From positions 17,723 to 81,722 of the forward strand of contig JAFXTE010000020.1 of the NCBI GenBank assembly GCA_017525245.1: a DNA stretch of 64,000 nt. Reading direction: 5' to 3'. Under the pieces are notes generated by a model. The model was not told where the DNA came from and ran no database searches. It was given only the letters and a program-made list of their open reading frames with translations. The position numbers and the translations under genes were made by a program. The DNA comes from Bacteroidales bacterium (GTDB taxonomy: Bacteria > Bacteroidota > Bacteroidia > Bacteroidales > WCHB1-69). Positions 42,071 through 51,200 of the stretch are shown one piece after another (the stretch's first letter is position 1; every line of letters starts with the position of its first letter).

Positions 42071-43255
42071 ATGAGTTATAAAGGTTTCAAGATAAAACTG
42101 GCAACGATGGTTTGTGCACTGCTGATGGTTTTCGCGTGCCAAAACGGGTTTGCCCAGACAACAGAAACGGTCGACGCGGATAATGTGGAAGCTGTAGCTG
42201 AAGCGGCACAAGAGGAAGTGTTTGACGCCGGTCCTTTCATCATAGAACACGTCATCGACAGCTATGGCTGGCACATCTGCGGCAGCGGTGAAAAGAGCGT
42301 TACCATCCCGTTGCCCGTCATTTTGTTCAACGAGGGCCGCCCCGTGGTCTTCCTGTCGAACAAGTTCCACCACGGCGAGGCCGCCTACAATGGCTATGCC
42401 ATGGGTTGGGAGGAAAACACCAAAGGCCGTATCGTCAAACTCGAGGGCAACTATTCCGACTACACCGGTCACCTTGAAGAGGGTGAAGCATACGCCAACC
42501 ACGTCTGCAAGTGGGACATCTCCATCACCAAGAACGTCTGTGCCCTGCTCATTTCTATCATCTTGATAACCTGCATTTTCCTGTCCGTAGCGAAACGCTA
42601 CCGCGAGCATCCCGATGAGGTGCCGAGCGGTTTGCAGGCTCTCGTGGAACCGCTCATCGTGTTTATCCAGGACGAGGTAATCACCCCGTCATTGGGCAAA
42701 AACTCCAACAAATACGCGCCTTACCTGCTCACGCTGTTCTTCTTCATTTTCCTGAACAACATGCTGGGCATCGTCCCAATTTTCCCGGGCGGCGCGAACC
42801 TCACCGGAAACATCGCCGTCACCGGCATTCTGGCGCTCATCACCTTCTTCGTGACCACCTTCTCCTCCGGCAAAGAGTACTGGAAAGACATCTTCAACAC
42901 GCCCGGAGTGCCGTGGTGGCTGAAGGTTCCGCTGCCTCTCATGCCGTTAGTGGAGACCATCGGCATCTTCACGAAGCCGTTTGTGTTGATGGTGCGACTT
43001 TTCGCCAACATCACCGCCGGCCATATCATCACGCTGGCGTTTGTTTCATTGATTTTTATTTTCGGTCAGATGAACCCGGTCATCGGCTGGGCGGTCTCTC
43101 CGGTCTCCATTTTCTTCTACATCTTCATGGGTCTGATGGAGCTTCTGGTGGCGTTCATTCAGGCGTTCGTGTTCACGTTGTTAAGCGCGATGTACATCGG
43201 CATGGCCATCGGCGAGGAGGAACACGAAGAGAAAACAGCAATGGTGGAAGCTTAA
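42071..43255 (+). CDS. atpB: ATP synthase Fo subunit a (Bacteroidota long form)
   Basis: 394 residues. The N-terminal extension starts with a signal-like stretch (LATMVCALLMVFACQNGFAQ) and a periplasmic part of about 120 residues, typical of Bacteroidota. The membrane part follows from about residue 155. The essential arginine is R309 in FVLMVRLFANITAGH; PSGLQALVEPLIVFIQDEVI and GIVPIFPGGANLTGNI are conserved. Subunit a forms the proton half-channels beside the c-ring. It heads the B-E-F cluster; H-A-G lie at 10.8-13.8 kb. Confidence 0.95.
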   Translation: MSYKGFKIKLATMVCALLMVFACQNGFAQTTETVDADNVEAVAEAAQEEVFDAGPFIIEHVIDSYGWHICGSGEKSVTIPLPVILFNEGRPVVFLSNKFHHGEAAYNGYAMGWEENTKGRIVKLEGNYSDYTGHLEEGEAYANHVCKWDISITKNVCALLISIILITCIFLSVAKRYREHPDEVPSGLQALVEPLIVFIQDEVITPSLGKNSNKYAPYLLTLFFFIFLNNMLGIVPIFPGGANLTGNIAVTGILALITFFVTTFSSGKEYWKDIFNTPGVPWWLKVPLPLMPLVETIGIFTKPFVLMVRLFANITAGHIITLAFVSLIFIFGQMNPVIGWAVSPVSIFFYIFMGLMELLVAFIQAFVFTLLSAMYIGMAIGEEEHEEKTAMVEA

Positions 43256-43302
43256 ACAGTTGAACTTTGAACTTTGAACCAATAGATAGTAACCCTTTTT
43301 AA

Positions 43303-43599
<297 letters not shown>

Positions 43600-43604
43600 T
43601 GAAT

Positions 43605-43645
43605 GGAAAAGTTCCTTCGCGGTTGGCGGAGGAACTTTCCTTTTT
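43605..43645 (+). terminator. Hairpin with T run between atpE and atpF (attenuator-like)
   Basis: GGAAA-a-GTTCCT-t-CGC, loop GGTTG, GCG-g-AGGAAC-TTTCC (43605-43640), followed by five T residues. It looks like an intrinsic terminator inside the operon and may lower atpF relative to atpE. Confidence 0.65.
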
Positions 43646-43672
43646 AGTTGTAAATCAAAAAATTAAACATAT

Positions 43673-44167
43673 ATGGAATTGATAAAACCCTCATTCGGAC
43701 TTATCTTTTGGATGCTCATCGGATTTGGCATTCTTTTTTTCATCTTGGCGAAATTCGCATGGCCGATCATCACCAATGGTATCGCCTCTCGCAACAAAAA
43801 GATTGCTGACCAGTTGGAGGAGGCCGCCAAAATTCACGAAGAGATGCAGTCTTTGAACAAGAAACATGAGGAAATGATGGCCCAAGCCAAAGCTGAGCGC
43901 GATGCACTTCTTGCCGAAGCCCGCAAAGTGAGCGATGAGATGTACGAGAAGGCCAAACTCAAAGCTTCCGCCGAAAGCCAGGCGATGATTGAGGATGCCA
44001 AGAAGGCTATCTACTTCGAGAAGATGAAGGCCATCACTGATGCCAAGAATGCCATCGCCAATTTCTCCATTGACATCGCCCAGAAGGTGATTACCGAAGA
44101 GCTGAAAGACCGCGAAAAGCAGGAAGCTCTCGTGGAAAAATGGCTTGAAGATTGCCATTTCAACTAA
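43673..44167 (+). CDS. atpF: ATP synthase Fo subunit b
   Basis: 164 residues. One N-terminal membrane helix (LIFWMLIGFGILFFILAKFAW, about 10-30) is followed by a long charged coiled coil (KKIADQLEEAAKIHEEMQSLNKKHEEMMAQAKAERD). Subunit b forms the peripheral stalk and meets delta (atpH). In most Bacteroidota atpH follows directly; here the next gene is a C1 peptidase, showing the break in the operon. It lies 73 bases after atpE with a hairpin between. Confidence 0.93.
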   Translation: MELIKPSFGLIFWMLIGFGILFFILAKFAWPIITNGIASRNKKIADQLEEAAKIHEEMQSLNKKHEEMMAQAKAERDALLAEARKVSDEMYEKAKLKASAESQAMIEDAKKAIYFEKMKAITDAKNAIANFSIDIAQKVITEELKDREKQEALVEKWLEDCHFN

Positions 44168-44172
44168 TTTTG

Positions 44173-44180
44173 TATTTTTG
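44173..44180 (+). promoter_or_regulatory. -7 box for the C1 peptidase gene
   Basis: TATTTTTG just after the atpF stop, 37 bases before the peptidase ATG, giving that gene its own start of transcription. Confidence 0.6.
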
Positions 44181-44216
44181 CACTTTAATTTTATCACTTA
44201 AATAAGCATTATTCAA

Positions 44217-45440
44217 ATGAAAAAACTATCCGTATTATTGGTAACAGCCGCATTGCTTGCCTGCAATGTCTCTTTCGCCCAAGACAAAGAGAAAACGGAA
44301 GAGGAAGGCTACATCTTTAAGGTCACCAAGGAATTACCGATCACTTCCATTAAGGATCAGAACCGTGCTGGCACATGCTGGTGCTACTCCGGTTTGGCAT
44401 TCCTCGAATCTGAACTTCTCCGTATGGGAAAAGGCGAGTATGACCTTTCGGAAATGTACATTGTGGCAAACACTTACAATGACAGAGCCAAAGCAGCCGT
44501 CCGTATGCACGGCGACGTTTCCTTCTCACAAGGCGGTTCTTTCTACGATGTGATTTACGGTATGAAGGCGTTTGGTTTGGTTCCTGAGGCTGAGATGCGT
44601 CCGGGTGCCGCATACGGTGACACACTTTCTGACCACGGCGAGCTTTCCGACATCACCGATGCCATCGTCGATGCCATCGCCAAGAAAGAGCACAAGAAAC
44701 TGCAATGCGATGCCAACGGCAATCCCCTTTGGCTGAAGGCCATCTCCGCTGTCCATGAGATTTACCTCGGCCAATGCCCGAAGGAATTCTCCTACAAAGG
44801 CGTGACCTACACCCCGCAATCCTTCTACAACTCACTGGGTCTCAATCCTGATGACTATGTCTCCATCACTTCCTACACGCATCATCCTTTCTACGAGAAA
44901 TTCGTTTTGGAAATCCAAGACAACTGGCGTTGGGGTCAGTCTTACAATGTGCCGTTGGATGAAATGATGCAGATTTTCGACTACGCCATCGACAATGGTT
45001 ACACCATCGCTTGGGGTTCCGACGTTTCCGAACCCGGTTTCCGCAACAACATCAAGAACGGTTTCTGTGTGCTTCCCGACCTCGAGGCTAAAGCTCAGGT
45101 TGGCAGCGACATGGCTCACTGGACCGGTCTGACCACCACCGAGCGTAACAAAGAGTCCCAGACCAAGCCCACGCCGCAACGCTGGGTCACCCAAGCCGAG
45201 CGTCAAGCCGCTTACGACAACTGGGAGACCACCGACGACCACGGCATGTTGATCTACGGTAAGGCTACCGACCAAATGGGCAACGAGTACTACATGGTGA
45301 AGAATTCTTGGGGCAAATACGGAAAATATGACGGTATGTTCTATGTCTCTAAAGCATTCGCCCGCTACAAAACCATGAACATCCTCGTCCACAAGGATGG
45401 TATCCCGAAAGACATCAAGAAGAAATTGGGTATTAAATAG
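44217..45440 (+). CDS. C1-family cysteine peptidase (bleomycin hydrolase / aminopeptidase C-like), exported
   Basis: 407 residues. Signal peptide MKKLSVLLVTAALLACNVSFAQ; LLAC could also be a lipobox. Papain-type catalytic residues are visible: glutamine and C54 in IKDQNRAGTCWCYSG, the histidine in TTDDHGMLIYGKA and the asparagine in YMVKNSWGKYGKYDG. The order fits PepC/bleomycin hydrolase, but the export signal is characteristic of the Bacteroidota group. It probably trims peptides in the periplasm, feeding amino-acid fermentation. Terminator follows. Confidence 0.9.
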   Translation: MKKLSVLLVTAALLACNVSFAQDKEKTEEEGYIFKVTKELPITSIKDQNRAGTCWCYSGLAFLESELLRMGKGEYDLSEMYIVANTYNDRAKAAVRMHGDVSFSQGGSFYDVIYGMKAFGLVPEAEMRPGAAYGDTLSDHGELSDITDAIVDAIAKKEHKKLQCDANGNPLWLKAISAVHEIYLGQCPKEFSYKGVTYTPQSFYNSLGLNPDDYVSITSYTHHPFYEKFVLEIQDNWRWGQSYNVPLDEMMQIFDYAIDNGYTIAWGSDVSEPGFRNNIKNGFCVLPDLEAKAQVGSDMAHWTGLTTTERNKESQTKPTPQRWVTQAERQAAYDNWETTDDHGMLIYGKATDQMGNEYYMVKNSWGKYGKYDGMFYVSKAFARYKTMNILVHKDGIPKDIKKKLGIK

Positions 45441-45469
45441 GGAACAACTTCAAGAGTCTTAATAACAAG

Positions 45470-45510
45470 AAGGTGTGTCGAACTCACGTTTGACACACTT
45501 TTCTTTTTAT
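45470..45510 (+). terminator. Terminator after the C1 peptidase gene
   Basis: GTGTGTC-g-AAC, loop TCAC, GTT-t-GACACAC followed by TTTTCTTTTT. The loop-stem sequence resembles the hairpin at 29351. Confidence 0.75.
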
Positions 45511-45618
45511 ATGGCAAAAAACAGCGCGAAATCAACATAATAATACAAGATTTCACTTTTCTATCTGTAGAGCTGACAAAAAAAATCACAGATGCCTTCA
45601 CATTCTAAAAAATTTTGT

Positions 45619-45626
45619 TATTTTTG
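45619..45626 (+). promoter_or_regulatory. -7 box for glsA-glsB
   Basis: TATTTTTG, 34 bases before ATG 45660; it lies inside the longer open frame from 45615, which is therefore rejected as a start. Confidence 0.6.
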
Positions 45627-45659
45627 CGTTTCGGTTGCAAACACTTTGAAAAAACTGGC

Positions 45660-46517
45660 ATGATAAAGGACTTTTCATCATTTGGTGCGGCATATCGGGA
45701 CTTCAAGGTCAGGGAAGGGGTTTATGTCCCTGAACCGCCGGAAGAGTTCTCAGGAGACAATCCATTCACGAGGATGGCGCCCATACGCGGGGAACTCAAG
45801 GACATCAAGTTTGACGAAACCTATCCATATCTTGACAAATCCCTGAAATTCAAGATTTGGCATTTCCTCATCTACCTTACCCTTTGGATTGCTGCATTCC
45901 CTTTGAACCGAATCCGTTTCGGGATTAAGATTGAAGGCCGCGAGAAAATCCGCCGGAATCGAAAACTCTTTGCCAATGGTGTCATGACTGTTTGCAATCA
46001 CGTTCATCGGTGGGATATGATCTGCGTATTGCAGGCGATGCGTTACCGGAAGGCTTGGATTCCCATGTACGCCCAGCCTTTCCGTGGCAAAGACGGTTTC
46101 CTGATGAAAAACATAGGGGGAATTGCCATCCCTGAAGACCGCAGTGGACTAAGGGCGTTTGACAAGGCGTTGAATGAGCTGCATGACAGGAAACAATGGA
46201 TACATATATTCCCTGAAAGCTGCAGCTGGAAATTCTACGCCCCGCTCAGACCCTTCAAAATAGGCGCTTTCAACATGGCCTATCGTTTTTCGCTCCCCAT
46301 TGTTCCCATGATGCTCTCATTCAGACCCCGCACAGGGTGGCGCAAACTCTTCGGCAATGGCGAGCCGCTGCTTACCATCCATGTGGGTGACCCGATTATT
46401 CCTGACCTCAACACACCACGGAAAGAGGAAGCGGCACGAATGCGCGACATCGCTCACAAAGCTATGCTTGACATGGCCGGTATTGTTTCTAACCCATGGC
46501 CATCCAGTATTGATTGA
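45660..46517 (+). CDS. glsA: PlsC-like O-acyltransferase, probable GlsA
   Basis: 285 residues from ATG 45660 (MIKDFSSFGAAYR). The HX4D catalytic motif is in CNHVHRWD (H114, D119), and later family blocks include GGIAIPEDRSGLRAF and the FPES motif in WIHIFPESCSWKFY. One or two hydrophobic segments at about 65-82 anchor it to the membrane. With the adjacent Acetyltransf_5 protein it matches the glsA/glsB pair of Bacteroides, in which GlsA adds the second acyl chain to N-acyl glycine, giving glycine lipid. The assignment rests on the gene pair and motifs. Confidence 0.75.
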   Translation: MIKDFSSFGAAYRDFKVREGVYVPEPPEEFSGDNPFTRMAPIRGELKDIKFDETYPYLDKSLKFKIWHFLIYLTLWIAAFPLNRIRFGIKIEGREKIRRNRKLFANGVMTVCNHVHRWDMICVLQAMRYRKAWIPMYAQPFRGKDGFLMKNIGGIAIPEDRSGLRAFDKALNELHDRKQWIHIFPESCSWKFYAPLRPFKIGAFNMAYRFSLPIVPMMLSFRPRTGWRKLFGNGEPLLTIHVGDPIIPDLNTPRKEEAARMRDIAHKAMLDMAGIVSNPWPSSID

Positions 46518-46531
46518 AAATCCCCATCATT

Positions 46532-47596
46532 ATGAATGCAATAATTGACCCCGTACCCGTTGAGCTGCTCAAAGCGGAACTCACCAAATCCAAGAAATTG
46601 GAAGACACAAACAAAGGACATAACGAACTTTACATTGTCACCTGGCAGGATTCTCCCAATGTTGTCACGGAGATAGGCAGGCTGCGTGAGCTGGCTTTTC
46701 GAGAAGCCGGTGGTTCTACAGGCAATGCCGTGGATCTTGACGAATATGACAAGATGGAGAAACCCTATAAACAGCTGATTGTCTGGGATCCTGATAACGA
46801 GGCAATTATAGGTGGCTATCGCTTCCTTTTCGGTTCGGATGCGATGTTCGACGAAAATGGTCAGCCGATTCTGGCAAGCTCCCACCAGTTCCGCTTTTCC
46901 CAGAAGTTCATCGACGAATACCTTCCGCATGTCATAGAACTGGGACGTAATTTCGTAGCTCCCGAATATCAGAGCTCCAAGGGCGGCGCCAAATCCATAT
47001 TTGCCTTCGACAACTTGTGGGACGGCCTTGTGGCCATTATCATGAAGCACCCGGACTTGCTCTATTTCTTTGGAAAAATCACCATATATCCTTCATACGA
47101 CTATATTACCAAAGATTTGATATACCATTTTTTATGGAAGCATTATGGCGACAAGGATGAACTGGTACGCCCATGGGACGACCAGATGATAAAGCCCGGT
47201 TCCGATCCCGAATTGATGAATCTGGTGGTAAACAAGGATGACCTGTTGGAAGACTACAAATTGCTTAAAGGTGCTGCCAGAATGAGAGGGGTGAACGTTC
47301 CGCCAAATGTGACGGCGTATATCTCCATTACCTCCGAGATGCTCATGTTCGGCACGGCAGTGAACCACTTGATGCACAACATCGAGGACACAGCGGTGTT
47401 GATTCCGTTCGATGAAATCTACCATGACAAAAAGAGCCGCCATATAGGAGCATATCTTCGGTTCTCCGACTCAAAAAGGCGCAGAAAAGAGTCTCCAGAC
47501 ACCCCTAAAACGGAAAATGAAATGATTGAAGAGTGGCTGATTAAGCGAAACCGAAAGGTGCGGCGTATGCTTAAGAAAATCGGCCGGTCGATTTAG
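46532..47596 (+). CDS. glsB: GNAT-fold N-acyltransferase, probable GlsB
   Basis: 354 residues from ATG 46532 (MNAIIDPVPVELLKAEL). The N-terminal half is an Acetyltransf_5 (OlsB/GlsB-type) domain: VVTEIGRLRELAFREAGG, YKQLIVWDPDNEAIIGGYRF and VIELGRNFVAPEYQ. GlsB transfers a 3-hydroxy acyl chain from ACP to glycine. The C-terminal part (from about residue 230, VNKDDLLEDYKLLKGAARM) has LIPFDEIYHDKKSRHIGAYL and a basic end. The gene follows glsA by 14 bases. Confidence 0.77.
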   Translation: MNAIIDPVPVELLKAELTKSKKLEDTNKGHNELYIVTWQDSPNVVTEIGRLRELAFREAGGSTGNAVDLDEYDKMEKPYKQLIVWDPDNEAIIGGYRFLFGSDAMFDENGQPILASSHQFRFSQKFIDEYLPHVIELGRNFVAPEYQSSKGGAKSIFAFDNLWDGLVAIIMKHPDLLYFFGKITIYPSYDYITKDLIYHFLWKHYGDKDELVRPWDDQMIKPGSDPELMNLVVNKDDLLEDYKLLKGAARMRGVNVPPNVTAYISITSEMLMFGTAVNHLMHNIEDTAVLIPFDEIYHDKKSRHIGAYLRFSDSKRRRKESPDTPKTENEMIEEWLIKRNRKVRRMLKKIGRSI

Positions 47597-47618
47597 GTTG
47601 TGGAAATCTTAAAATGAG

Positions 47619-47626
47619 TATCTTTG
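47619..47626 (+). promoter_or_regulatory. -7 box for the flavin reductase-rubrerythrin gene
   Basis: TATCTTTG, 26 bases before ATG 47652, with TTG 18 bases upstream. Confidence 0.65.
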
Positions 47627-47651
47627 CGCTTTCAAAAATTCTGATGTTATT

Positions 47652-48827
47652 ATGAGCAATCCCCTTTTCAACATCCAATATGGCCTGTTCGTCATCACCA
47701 CGTGTGACGGCGGCCGCGACAACGGCTGTATCAGCAACACCATCGCGCAGGTGGCTATGCAACCCGACCGCATCTCCGTGGCCCTCAACAAGGGCAATCT
47801 GACCACCGAACTCATTCAGCGTTCGCGCCGGTTCACCGCTTCCATCATCAGTGAGGCCGCCGACTTCGAGCTGTTCAAGCATTTTGGCTTCCAGAGCGGT
47901 CGCGAGGTCGATAAGTTCGCCGACTTCAAGGATTGCCGCCGTGTCGCGAACGGCACTATGGCCGTCACCCGCGGCACCAACGCCTACATCTCCGTCGAGG
48001 TGGAGCAGGTCGTCGATCTCGGTTCGCACGTCCTCTTCATCGGGCCCGTCGCAGAAGCGAAAGTGCTCAACGAGGTACCTTCCGCCACGTATAGCTACTA
48101 CATGGAGCACATCAAGCCGAAGCCGCAACCTGTGGGGCAGACCGCCGAGGGCAAGACCGTCTGGCGCTGTGTCATCTGCGGCTACGAGTATGTAGGCGAT
48201 GAACTTCCGGAGGACTTCATCTGTCCCATCTGCAAACATCCCGCTTCGGATTTCGAGAAGGTTGTTGTGGAAGCCAATGCGCCCGCGAGTGCAAGCAAGT
48301 ATGCCGGCACGCGCACGGAGAAGAACTTGGAGGCCGCTTTTGCCGGCGAGAGCATGGCCCGCAACAAATACACCTACTACGCCTCCGTGGCCCAGCGGAA
48401 CGGCTACGAGCAAATTGCCGCCCTCTTCCTGAAGACTGCCGACAACGAGCGCGAACACGCCAAGCTCTGGTTCAACCATCTGGGCGGCGTGGGCACGACC
48501 GCCGAAAACCTGCTGCACGCCGCCGAAGGCGAGAACTACGAGTGGACGGACATGTATGACAAGTTCGCCCGCGAAGCCGACGAGGAGGGATTCCACGAGC
48601 TGGCCGAGCAGTTCCGGGCCGTCGCGGCCATCGAGAAGCACCACGAGGAACGCTACCGTGCCCTGTTGCACAACGTGGAGGCCGCCGAGGTCTTCCGCAA
48701 GAGCGGTGTCAGCATCTGGGAGTGCCGCAACTGCGGTCACATCGTCATCGGCACTGAAGCCCCCAAGGTCTGCCCCGTCTGTTTCTACGCCCAGGGCTGG
48801 TTCGAGATCAACGCGGAGAACTACTAA
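47652..48827 (+). CDS. Fusion: flavin reductase - rubredoxin - rubrerythrin
   Basis: 391 residues. Residues 1-155 are a FMN-binding flavin-reductase domain ([21 protein letters not shown]), as in high-molecular-weight rubredoxin. A rubredoxin follows (C173, C176, C191, C194). Residues 222-340 are a rubrerythrin four-helix diiron domain with E233, E266xxH269 and E328xxH331. The C-terminus is the second rubredoxin-type site (C358, C361, C374, C377). It could pass electrons from NAD(P)H through FMN and iron to reduce peroxide in one chain. It protects an anaerobe in the cytosol. Linked to the redox genes that follow. Confidence 0.92.
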   Translation: MSNPLFNIQYGLFVITTCDGGRDNGCISNTIAQVAMQPDRISVALNKGNLTTELIQRSRRFTASIISEAADFELFKHFGFQSGREVDKFADFKDCRRVANGTMAVTRGTNAYISVEVEQVVDLGSHVLFIGPVAEAKVLNEVPSATYSYYMEHIKPKPQPVGQTAEGKTVWRCVICGYEYVGDELPEDFICPICKHPASDFEKVVVEANAPASASKYAGTRTEKNLEAAFAGESMARNKYTYYASVAQRNGYEQIAALFLKTADNEREHAKLWFNHLGGVGTTAENLLHAAEGENYEWTDMYDKFAREADEEGFHELAEQFRAVAAIEKHHEERYRALLHNVEAAEVFRKSGVSIWECRNCGHIVIGTEAPKVCPVCFYAQGWFEINAENY

Positions 48828-48850
48828 CCATAGTAAAATGCTCAAAAGGC

Positions 48851-49498
48851 ATGAAAAAAAAGACCCTCCTTGTCCTCATCACCTTATTGTTGGCCGTCAG
48901 CGTGCAAGCGCAGCAGCACGACCGGTTAGGGGAGCTTGACGTGGGGTGCCGCAACGAGATCAATGACACCCTGCAAAGCGGGGATTTGATATTCCTGAAC
49001 AACAACCGCTCGGACATGGAGAAAGCCATCACAGCGAGCACGGGTGAATATTCGCACGTGGCTTTGGTGGAACGCGACAGCGCTGACGACGTGTGGGTTA
49101 TCGAAGCCTCGCCAAAGTACGGCGTGCAGCGAATACCCTACAACCAATTCGAAAGGGAAAACAATCTCGGATTCTTCCGAGGAAATATCGACATCTACCG
49201 TTTCACCGTACCTTTCGACACCGCTGCAGTCATCGCCCGTGCCAAGAAACTTGTCGGGAAGCCCTACGACAACGCCTTTCTGCCCGACAACGATGCCTAC
49301 TACTGTTCGGAGCTCATCCAGGTGGCTTTTGGCGACATTTTCCCGACGAAGCCAATGAACTGGCGCGATGATGAAGGAAATTTGCCCGAATATTGGATCA
49401 AGCATTTCGAAGAACTCGGGGCACCCGTCCCTGAAGGCGTTCCCGGCACCAACCCTACAGACATGAGCCGGTCGCCGCTATTGAAAATGTTGAAATAG
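48851..49498 (+). CDS. Exported YiiX/YebB-like NlpC/P60 cysteine hydrolase
   Basis: 215 residues. Signal peptide MKKKTLLVLITLLLAVSVQAQ. The permuted NlpC/P60 family pattern is seen: LQSGDLIFLNNN, the histidine in STGEYSHVALVERD, then the catalytic cysteine in NDAYYCSELIQVAFGD. Members hydrolyse or acyl-transfer amide/ester bonds in cell-wall or lipid substrates; the substrate is unknown. It follows the fusion gene by 23 bases and is probably in its operon. Its stop is 8 bases from the convergent AraC gene. Confidence 0.85.
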   Translation: MKKKTLLVLITLLLAVSVQAQQHDRLGELDVGCRNEINDTLQSGDLIFLNNNRSDMEKAITASTGEYSHVALVERDSADDVWVIEASPKYGVQRIPYNQFERENNLGFFRGNIDIYRFTVPFDTAAVIARAKKLVGKPYDNAFLPDNDAYYCSELIQVAFGDIFPTKPMNWRDDEGNLPEYWIKHFEELGAPVPEGVPGTNPTDMSRSPLLKMLK

Positions 49499-49506
49499 CA
49501 AAGAAT

Positions 49507-50325
49507 TTACCCCTTGGGCTGCAAACTCCGCCTGTACTCGCTCGGCGACTGACCGAGATGCTTGGTGCAGTAGCGGCTGAAGTAGCTCAACGATGTGAAG
49601 TTCATGCGGTCGGCTATCTGCGTGAGCGAGAGACGTTCATCATCAAGATATTTCTTCAGGATGGGTACCGTGTGGCGGTCGATGAAACTGCTGACGCTGT
49701 GGCCGGTGACGCGCTTGACCGTGGCGGAGAGATATTTCGGCGACACATGTAGCCGCTCAGCGTAGTAGCTCACCTCGCGCTCGGTGCGGCTGATGCCCGT
49801 GGAGAGCAAATCCATCAGTTGCTTGACGATATAGGCCGTACGGTCGCTGTGGGTGTCGGTGGCCTCGCGCCGTGCGTGAAGCTCGAAGATGTCGTATATC
49901 ATCGTTAGACAGAGATTACCCATCATCTCGCGGTAGAAGAGCAGGTGGCGGTCGTTGAGGCGGTCGCGCAGGCGGTGGAGATCCTCCAGCAAGATTTCCG
50001 CCTGACGGTCATCGACCTTGATGACGGGGTTCTGGTTAAGGCTGATGCTGCCCCCGATGCTGTAGTTGTTCGACGGCAGCAGTCCGCCAAGGAACTTGTT
50101 GTCAGCAGCGAACCCCTCGACCTGCATCCCCGGTGCGGCGGCGAGGTTCTTGGCACGGGTGGGGTTTGGCATCACCACCAGGTCGTTTTTCACGATGTGG
50201 TAGCATTTCTCGTTGAACACGAAACTCCCTTCGCCAGCTATGCAGAGCAGGTGCATGCAGGTGTGGCTCAGTTCCGGCGCGTTCATGCCGAGGAAATCGG
50301 TGGAATAGAGGAAATCAATTTTCAT
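49507..50325 (-). CDS. AraC-family transcriptional regulator
   Basis: 272 residues. The C-terminal two-helix-turn-helix domain (about residues 175-270) has YYAERLHVSPKYLSATVKRVTGHSVSSFIDRH and LTQIADRMNFTSLSYFSRYCTKHLGQSPSEYRR. The N-terminal domain is a cupin-like sensor (GEGSFVFNEKCYHIVKNDLVVMPN). It is divergent from the redox gene run starting at 50640, the usual place for its target promoter. Likely signal: a small aldehyde or other reactive compound, inferred from the target genes. Confidence 0.9.
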   Translation of the reverse strand: MKIDFLYSTDFLGMNAPELSHTCMHLLCIAGEGSFVFNEKCYHIVKNDLVVMPNPTRAKNLAAAPGMQVEGFAADNKFLGGLLPSNNYSIGGSISLNQNPVIKVDDRQAEILLEDLHRLRDRLNDRHLLFYREMMGNLCLTMIYDIFELHARREATDTHSDRTAYIVKQLMDLLSTGISRTEREVSYYAERLHVSPKYLSATVKRVTGHSVSSFIDRHTVPILKKYLDDERLSLTQIADRMNFTSLSYFSRYCTKHLGQSPSEYRRSLQPKG

Positions 50326-50639
50326 AACGCGAATAACATTATACTTTAATATGAATTATCGTAAATCTCACGTGAATTATCGTGAATTATCATAAATTAT
50401 TCACGAATTACAATGAATTAATTGATGATTCATTCGTGGTCTATTCGTGGTCTATTCGTGATTCATTCGTGATACATTCGTGGTAATTCAAGTTAAGATA
50501 AAAACGCAAAACTTTTGTGCTTATTGTGAAAGTTTTGATGTTTTTTGTGAAACTTGCGCAACGCAAAAGGATGTATTTTTGCCTCGTCAAATTGGCAAGG
50601 ATTATAAGAATAATATAAAACAAAGAAAACCAATACGTT
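50326..50639. promoter_or_regulatory. Divergent control region with ATTCGTGGTCT direct repeats
   Basis: 314 bases without a gene. From 50347 it holds ATTATCGTGAATTATC words and from 50432 direct repeats of TATTCGTGGTC / CATTCGTGATTC. A short palindrome TTGCG-CAA-CGCAA is at 50554-50566 and a TATTTTTG -7 box at 50574-50581. It is a good candidate for AraC operators. Confidence 0.6.
50574..50581 (+). promoter_or_regulatory. -7 box for the redox island
   Basis: TATTTTTG, 59 bases before ATG 50640, with TTG of the TTGCG palindrome 17 bases upstream, so a protein bound there would touch the -33 site. Confidence 0.6.
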
Positions 50640-51173
50640 ATGCAAGAATTTATCGTTGATCCGAGACAAAGCACGCCCGAGGAATTGGCAGAAGGGATGC
50701 GTCAGGCGCAGACCTTGTTCAAACTGAACCACACGATGCCCTACACCGAAGAGTACAACGCCCTCGCCGGAGAGCTGTTCGGCCATGATGTGTTTGCCGA
50801 CGGCGGATTCGTGATGCCCGGTCTGACAGGTGTCTGTTTCGACCACGTGAAGCTGGGCCGCGGTGTGAAAATCATGAACAACTGCCTGATGATGGCCCGG
50901 GGCGGCATCACCATCGACGACAACGCGATGGTCGCCGCCAACGCGCAGCTCATCAGCAACAACCACGACCTCCACGACAGGATGCTACTCACCTGCAAGC
51001 CCGTCCACATCGGCAAGAACGTCTGGGTCGGGGCGGGTGCCACCATCCTGCCCGGCGTGACCGTCGGCGACAACGCCGTGGTGGCCGCCGGTGCCGTGGT
51101 AACCAAGGACGTGGCCCCGAACACCATTGTGGGAGGGAATCCGGCGAAGCTGATCAGGGTGATTAGTGAATAG
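50640..51173 (+). CDS. Hexapeptide-repeat acetyltransferase (maltose/galactoside O-acetyltransferase-like)
   Basis: 177 residues. A short N-terminal helical part (PEELAEGMRQAQTLFKLNHT) leads to left-handed beta-helix repeats (GGITIDDNAMVAANAQLIS, VWVGAGATILPGVTVGDNAVVAAGAVVTKDV). The catalytic histidine is in SNNHDLHDRMLL and the ending is IVGGNPAKLIR. It acetylates a sugar or xenobiotic alcohol with acetyl-CoA. First gene of the run divergent from AraC. Its TAG stop lies in a GTGAATAGTGAATAGTG-type repeat. Confidence 0.87.
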   Translation: MQEFIVDPRQSTPEELAEGMRQAQTLFKLNHTMPYTEEYNALAGELFGHDVFADGGFVMPGLTGVCFDHVKLGRGVKIMNNCLMMARGGITIDDNAMVAANAQLISNNHDLHDRMLLTCKPVHIGKNVWVGAGATILPGVTVGDNAVVAAGAVVTKDVAPNTIVGGNPAKLIRVISE

Positions 51174-51200
51174 TGAATAGTGATTTGTGAATTTAAGAAT

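Noticed and set aside
41915-42610. A 232-codon N-terminal extension of ridA
   Set aside because: It overlaps atpB on the other strand, has no matching family part, and a -7 box lies just before the normal RidA start.
47571-48845. 424-codon minus-strand open frame opposite the rubrerythrin fusion
   Set aside because: A shadow of the G/C-rich true gene; no domain, and the plus-strand protein has all its metal ligands.
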